64,000 nt of DNA from Chrysemys picta bellii (taxonomy: Eukaryota > Chordata > Testudines > Emydidae). The notes under the pieces are model-generated. The model was not told where the DNA came from. It searched no databases and saw nothing but the letters and a program-made list of their open reading frames with translations. Where the stretch lies: the NCBI RefSeq assembly GCF_011386835.1, contig NC_088791.1:8680998-8744997 (forward strand). The letters run 5' to 3'. Positions 58,981 through 64,000 of this stretch are shown here, piece after piece (position 1 is the first letter of the stretch; every line of letters starts with the position of its first letter). A program made the position numbers and the translations under genes.

Positions 58981-61013
58981 CTAATAGCCATTAATGGACT
59001 TAACCTCCATGAATTTATCCAGTTCTCTTTTAAATGCTGTTATAGTCCTAGCCTTCACAACCTCCTCAGGTAAGGAGTTCCACAAGTTGACTGTGCGCTG
59101 CATGAAGAAGAACTTCCTTGTATTTGTTTTAAACCTGCTGCCCATTAATTTCATTTGATGACTCCTAGTTCTTGTATTATGGGAATAAGTAAATAACTTT
59201 TCCTTATCCACTTTCTCCACATCACTCATGATTTTATATACCTCTATCATATCCCCCCCTAGTCTCCTCTTTTCCAAGCTGAAGAGTCCTAGCCTCTTTA
59301 ATCTCTCCTCATATGGGACCCGTTCCAAATCCCTAATCATTTTAGTTGCCCTTTTCTGAACCTTTTCTAGTGCCAGTATATCTTTTTTGAGATGAGGAGA
59401 CCACATCTGTACGCAGTATTCGAGATGTGGGTGTACCATCGATTTATATAAGGGCAATAATATATTCTCAGTCTTATTCTCTATCCCCTTTTTAATGATC
59501 CCTAACATCCTGTTTGCTTTTTTGACCGCCTCTGCACACTGCGCGGACATCTTCAGAGAACTATCCACAATGACTCCAAGATCTTTTTCCTGACTTGTAG
59601 CTAAATTAGCCCCGTTCACATTGTATGTATAGTTGGGGTTATTTTTTCCAATGTGCATTACTTTACATTTATCCACATAAAATTTCATTTGCCATTTTGT
59701 TGCCCAATCACTTAGTTTTGTGAGATCTTTTTGAAGTTTGTCAAGGTCTGCTTTGGTCTCAACTATCTTGAGCAGTTTAGTATCATCTGTAAACTTTGCC
59801 ACCTCACTGTTTACCCCTTTCTCCAGATCATTTATAAATAAGTTGAATGGGATTGGTCCGAGGACTGACCCTTGGGGAACACCACTAGTTACCCCTCTCC
59901 ATTCTGAGAATTTACCATTAATTCCTACCCTTTGTTCCCGGTCTTTTAACTGGTTCTCAATCCATGAAAGGACCTTCCCTTTTATCCCATGACAACTTAC
60001 TTTACTTAAGAGCCTTTGGTGAGGGACCTTGTCAAAGGCTTTCTGGAAATCTAAGTACACTATGTCCACTGGATCCCCCTTGTCCACATGTTTGTTGACC
60101 CCTTCAAAGAACTCTAATAGATTAGTAAGACACGATTTCCCTTTACAGAAACCATGTTGACTATTGCTCAACAGTTTATGTTTTTCTATGTGTCTGACAA
60201 TTTTATTCTTAACTATTGTTTCGACTAATTTGCCCGGTACCGACGTTAGACTTACCGGTCTGTAATTGCCGGGATCACCTCTAGAGCCCTTTTTGAATAT
60301 TGGTGTTACATTAGCTAACTTCCAGTCATTGGGTACAGAAGCCGATTTAAAGGACAGGTTACAAACCTTAGTTAATAGTTCCGAAACTTCATATTTGAGT
60401 TCTTTCAGAACTTTTGGGTGAATGCCATCTGGCCCCAGTGACTTGTTAATGTTAAGTTTATCAATTAATTCCAAAACCTCCTCTAGTGACACTTCAATCC
60501 ATGACAGTTCCTCAGATTTATCACCTACAAAAGCCAGCTCAGGTTTGGGAATCTCCCTAACATCCTCAGCTGTGAAGACTGAGCAAAGAATCCATTTAGT
60601 TTCTCCGCAATGACTTTATCGTCTTTAAGCGCTCCTTTTGTATCTCGATCATCAAGGGGCCCCACTGGTTGTTTAGCAGGCTTCCTGCTTCTGATGTACT
60701 TAAAAAACATTTTGTTATTACCTTTGGAGTTTTTGGCTAGCCGTTCTTCAAACTCCTCTTTGGCTTTTCTTATTACATTCTTGCACTTAATTTGGCAGCG
60801 TTTATGCTCCTTTCTATTTGCCTCACTAGGATTTGACTTCCACTTTTTAAAGGAAGTCTTTTTATCTCTCACTGCTTCTTTTACATGATTGTTAAGCCAC
60901 GGTGGCTCTTTTTTAGTTCTTTTACTGTGTTTCTTAATTTGGGGTATACATTGAAGTTGGGCCACTATTATGGTGTCTTTAAAAAGCGCCCATGCAGCTT
61001 GCAGGGATTTCAC
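58981..61013 (-). pseudogene. CR1 ORF2 C-terminal part: reverse transcriptase and C-terminal domain
   Basis: 61013-60525 encodes the linker (KSLQAAWALFKDTIIVAQLQ onward). After a frameshift near 60500, a 503-codon frame (60492-58981) holds PGNYRPVSLTSVPGKLVE, motif [36 protein letters not shown], and the catalytic box as FTDD where the family has FADD. The C-terminal block KRATKMIRDLERVPYEERLK and a WNSLPEEVV motif follow. The long open frame is from a young LINE, not a host gene. The first methionine of the 503-codon frame is probably not a natural start. Confidence 0.92.
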
Positions 61014-61016
61014 TTC

Positions 61017-61147
61017 TCACTTGCATCTGAAGAAGTGAGGTTCTTACCCACGAAAGCTTATGCTCCCAATACTTCTGTTAGTCTCAAAGGTGCCACAGGA
61101 CCCTCTGTTGCTTTTTACAGATTCAGACAAACACGGCTACCCCTCTG
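61017..61147 (+). mobile_element. short retroelement of the foldback family, single copy, inserted in CR1
   Basis: It reads CTTGCATCTGAAGAAGTGAG through ACACGGCTACCCCTCTG, the same as the right arm of 16363-16593. It splits the CR1 ORF2. No TSD is evident. The right end CCCTCTGATAC coincides with the expected CR1 sequence, suggesting joining by short homology (inference). Confidence 0.88.
61027..61065 (+). ncRNA. hammerhead-ribozyme-like motif
   Basis: CTGAAGA (61027-61033), GTGAGG...ACCCAC, GAAA (61052-61055), a short AGC/GCT stem and a UC dinucleotide ending at 61065. It is identical in layout to 16473-16511. Confidence 0.45.
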
Positions 61148-61964
61148 ATACTTTAGTCACTGTAGTTTTTAACTTCTGTTTAACTAACCCCCTCATTTTT
61201 GCATAGTTCCTCCTTTTGAAATTAAATGCCACAGTGTTGGGCTGTTGAGATGTTCTTCCCACCACAGGGATGTTGAATGCTATTGTATTATGGTCACTAT
61301 TTCCAAGCGGTCCTGTTATAGTTACCTCTTGGACCAGCTCCTGCGCTCCACTCAGGACTAAATCTAGAGTTGCCTCTCCCCTTGTGGGTTCCTGTACCAG
61401 CTGCTCCATAAAGCAGTCATTTAACGTATCAAGAAATTTTATCTCTGCATTTCGTCCTGAAGTGAAATGTTCCCAGTCAATATGGGGATAATTGAAATCC
61501 CCCACTATTATTGGGTTCTTAATTTTGATAGCCTCTCTAATTTCCCTTAGCATTTCATCATCACTATCACCGTCCTGGTCAGGTGGTCTATAATAGATCC
61601 CTAATGTTATATTCTTATTAGAGCATGAAACTTCTATCCATAGAGATTCTATGGAACATGTGGATTCACTTAAGATTTTTACTTCTTTTGATTCTACTTT
61701 TTCTTTCACATATAGTGCCACTCCCCCCCCCCCTGCATGACCTGTTCTGTCCTTCCGATATATTTTGTACCCCGGAATGATTGTGTCCCATTGATTGCTC
61801 TCAGTCCACCAGGTTTCTGTGATGCTTATTATAGCAATATCCTCCTTTATCACGAGGCACTCTAGTTCACCCATCTTATTATTTAGACTTCTAGCATTTG
61901 TGTACAAGCACTTTAAAAACTTGTCACTGTTTATTTGTCTGCCCCTTTCTGATGTGTTAAACAT
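61137..61964 (-). pseudogene. CR1 ORF2 N-terminal part: AP-like endonuclease
   Basis: A 275-codon open stretch with LYTNARSLNNKMGELE, the metal-binding Glu block ISITETWW, HAGGGGVALYVKEK, IIVGDFNYPHIDWEHF and GPLGNSDHNTIAF. These are the N, E, GDFN and SDH motifs of apurinic-type endonucleases that nick target DNA in CR1/L2 elements. No inactivating change is seen within the domain. The frame then meets the inserted retroelement at 61147. Confidence 0.9.
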
Positions 61965-62159
61965 TCACATAAAAATGAATCTATCATCTGATCTGGCCCC
62001 TACTTTATCCTCTTCCATCCTCTGCTCCTGACTATAACCTGGAGATTCTCTATCATTAGACGCTCTCCTAAGAGAAGTCTCTGTCCGATCCACATGCTCC
62101 TCTGCAGCAGTCGGCTTTCCCCCATCTCCTAGTTTAAAAACTGCTCTACAACCTTTTTA

Positions 62160-62925
62160 ATGTTTAGTGCCAGCAGTCTGGTTCCACTTTGGTTTAGGTG
62201 GAGCCCATCTCTCCTGTATAGGCTCCCCCCATCCCAAAAGTTTCCCCAGTTCCTAATGAATGTAAACCCCTCCTCTCTACACCATCGTCTGTCTCATCCA
62301 CGCATTGAGACTCTGAAGCTCTGCCTGCCTACCTGGCCCTGCGCGTGGAACTGGGAGCATTTCTGAGAATGCCACCATAGAGGTCCTGGATTTCAGTCTC
62401 TTCCCTAACAGCCTAAATTTGGCCTCCAGGACGTCTCTCCGACCCTTCCCTATGTCATTGGTACCTACATGTACCATGACCACTGGCTCCTCCCCAGCAC
62501 TACACATAAGTCTGTCTAGATGCCTCAAGAGATCCGCAACCTTCGCACCATGCGGTTCTCCCGGTCATCACAAACCCAGCTATCTACATTTCTAATGATC
62601 AAATCTCCCATTACTAACACCTGCCTTTTCCTAGCAACTGGAGTTCCCTCCCCCGGAGAGGTAACCTCAGTGCGAGAGGCAACCCCAGCACCGTCTGGCA
62701 GGAGGGTCCCAACTATGGGAAGGTTTCCCTCTGCTCCCGTTGACTGCTCTGCTTCCCTGGGCCTTTCATCCTCCTCAACAGCACAGCGGCTGTCTGATCG
62801 GAGGTGGGACAATTCTACAGTGTCCCGGAAAGCCTCATCAACATACCTCTCTGCTTCCCTTAGCTCCTCTAGTTCCGCTAGCCTGGCCTCCAAAGTCCGT
62901 ATGTGGTCTCTGCCATCCTCGGCGG
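62160..62925 (-). pseudogene. CR1 ORF1 remnant (coiled coil plus SGNH/GDSL-like domain)
   Basis: Right to left on the minus strand: a coiled-coil-like TLEARLAELEELREAERYV; then VLVMGDLIIRNVDSWVCD, corresponding to the GDS block of SGNH hydrolases; and, after a frameshift at about 62525, EEPVVMVHVGTNDIGKGRRD, corresponding to the GxND block. CR1-family ORF1 proteins commonly carry an esterase domain (family knowledge). Here the nucleophile position reads Leu (GDL) rather than Ser. Sequence right of about 62925 in the same frame belongs to the host MITE, not to ORF1. Confidence 0.8.
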
Positions 62926-63624
62926 AAATTCGGCGGCGGGGGGGTCCTTCCGCTCCGGGTCTTCGGCGGAAATTCAGCGGCGGGTCCTTCACTTGCCCTG
63001 GGACCCGCCGCCAAAGTGCCCCGAAGACGCGGCGCGGAAGGACCCCCGCCGCCGAATGCTCAGATGAGGAGTGCTGCTGCCTAGGGTGGCAAAGACCCTG
63101 GCGCCGCTCCTGCATATAAATCTGAATGGGGTTTAAAATTTTAAACATTTAATTAAAATTAAAAAAAAAAAACCCCAAACCCCTTCATTTTCAGGGATTT
63201 TGCTTGAGAATGTGAAGAAATATGTGCCCATTCCATCCCTCAAGGTGGTGCTGTAGAGCTGTTATCTCTGACAGCATGGTTCTGGGAGGAAGTAGCACCT
63301 GATGGCTAATGCTGAAGACTGGGAGGTAACGGGACGCCTTTGACTTCAGCGGAAATACACCAGGGTTGAATTTGGCTCCTTTTTTCTCTACAGCATGTGA
63401 CTGATTTTAATCAGTCTCATGGCTGTTTGGAATTGATTAAATCCCCCCAGGCTCCTCCTATGGAAAGGCTGGGCATTGCTAATAGATTCCTGGAAGTTGT
63501 CATAATAGTACTTACATTTACCACACCAGCTGTGCTCCCCAACCAATACACTTTCATGGCTGACAGAGAAAGAGATCCAACAAGATTGATCATAAGGGCA
63601 GACAGTTAAAAATTATGTCATATC

Positions 63625-63870
63625 ATTGTCTCCATCTTAGGTATTTCTATGCCCCCCGTCCCGTTACCCCAGCATCTGAGTACCTCCCAATCATTAATAC
63701 GTTTATCCTCTCGGCACCCCTGTGGGGTAGAGAACAGCTGCTTTGCAGATTGAGAACCAAGGCACAGAGAGACTAAATGATTTGCACAAAGTAACACAGG
63801 GTGTCTAGAGGCACAGCCGGGAATAGAACCCATATCTCCTGAGTCCCAAGCTAGCGCCCTAACTGTACTC
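63625..63870 (-). repeat. MIR/CORE-SINE relic
   Basis: CCAAGGCACAGAGAGACTAA, CACAAAGTAACACAGGGTG and CCGGGAATAGAACCCATATC are the complement of the MIR core and tRNA-like head. Confidence 0.8.
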
Positions 63871-64000
63871 TGTAGGGTACACGTAAGCAACTTGTCAAAC
63901 AGCAAGGAAATATCTCATTTCAGCTCTGCCTTGGTAGCTAGTACAGATGTCCGTACAATGTCTTCTGGAGCGTACCACATCTTAATATTGGGTATGTCTC

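Larger units (their letters stand above)
58780..62922 (-). mobile_element. CR1 LINE, nearly full-length coding region, inactivated
   Basis: CR1 is a non-LTR retrotransposon that copies by target-primed reverse transcription. On the minus strand, from right to left, it carries an ORF1 with an esterase-like domain, an AP-type endonuclease, a reverse transcriptase and a C-terminal block, then a 3' UTR ending GGCCGTTCTTATGTTC. Breaks visible are: a frameshift near 62525 within ORF1, an inserted short retroelement at 61017-61147 between the endonuclease and reverse-transcriptase parts, a shift near 60500-60525, and a changed catalytic FADD box. The 5' end is truncated where GC-rich MITE sequence begins. 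It is the longest LINE in the window. Confidence 0.92.
58719..63112. mobile_element. hAT-like MITE split by a CR1 insertion
   Basis: The left piece, from 58719 (CAGGGCCGACGCTTCC to about 58779), and the right piece (about 62923-63112, ending GGCGCCGCTCCTG) are flanked by a perfect 8-bp duplication, CATATAAA, at 58711-58718 and 63113-63120. The right piece is CpG-rich with mirrored GGACCCGCCGCC-type blocks. The duplication pairs across 4.4 kb, so both pieces belong to one element that existed before the CR1 inserted. Confidence 0.85.
56270..64000 (-). other. EXOC4: EXOC4 intron upstream of the first visible exon (partial)
   Basis: No further EXOC4 exon was recognised up to the right edge. Almost the whole stretch is repeats: hAT MITE, CR1 pieces, tRNA SINE, the nested CR1 block and a MIR relic. 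63121-63620 has no nameable content. Confidence 0.75.

Noticed and set aside
58981..60492. 503-codon open frame as a host gene
   Set aside because: It is CR1 ORF2 reverse transcriptase, with the 3' UTR and LINE terminus directly following.
1..64000. CRISPR arrays, bacterial operons, rRNA or functional tRNA genes
   Set aside because: None seen. The tRNA-like sequences are SINE heads with CR1-like tails.

Overview
The window is vertebrate genomic DNA, most likely from a cryptodiran turtle. Two things show this. First, four spliced exons on the minus strand encode part of EXOC4 (Sec8, an exocyst subunit). Second, the interspersed repeats are CR1 LINEs of the turtle/archosaur type, tRNA-derived SINEs with a CR1-like 3' tail (the tortoise Pol III SINE type), MIR/CORE-SINE relics and many hAT-like MITEs. 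No prokaryotic features, RNA genes or CRISPR arrays were seen.

Gene layout (minus strand, transcription from high to low coordinates): exon 56091-56269, exon 23951-24092, exon 18156-18334 and exon 15405-15564. All four have AG/GT splice sites and compatible phases. Together they give 660 nt, or 220 codons, without a stop: the C-terminal quarter of EXOC4 except its last coding exon. That last exon is expected below position 1, and earlier exons above position 64000. Nearly everything else is intron: more than 15.4 kb, 2.6 kb, 5.6 kb, 32 kb and more than 7.7 kb.

Repeat layout: 1-15.4 kb holds diverged CR1 pieces, three hAT-like MITEs and a SINE nested in another short retroelement. 15.4-24.1 kb holds the clustered exons, a foldback retroelement, a near-intact CR1 3' end and a solo LTR. 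24-56 kb is the big intron, with a CR1 split by a mariner-like MITE, a series of hAT MITEs with intact 8-bp target-site duplications (TSDs), a second foldback retroelement, a solo ERV-like LTR and a pair of related ancient sequences. 56-64 kb has a CR1-rich block ending in a three-level nest: a short retroelement inside a 4-kb CR1 inside a hAT MITE whose 8-bp TSD is still perfect.

Most noteworthy: (1) a short retroelement family in head-to-head (foldback) form at two loci, each flanked by a perfect 12-bp TSD and carrying a hammerhead-ribozyme-like core; (2) two hAT MITEs whose ends agree but whose internal minisatellite is inverted; (3) an unnamed ancient ~100-bp sequence present twice in the big intron; (4) a CT microsatellite that forms the polypyrimidine tract of one EXOC4 exon.
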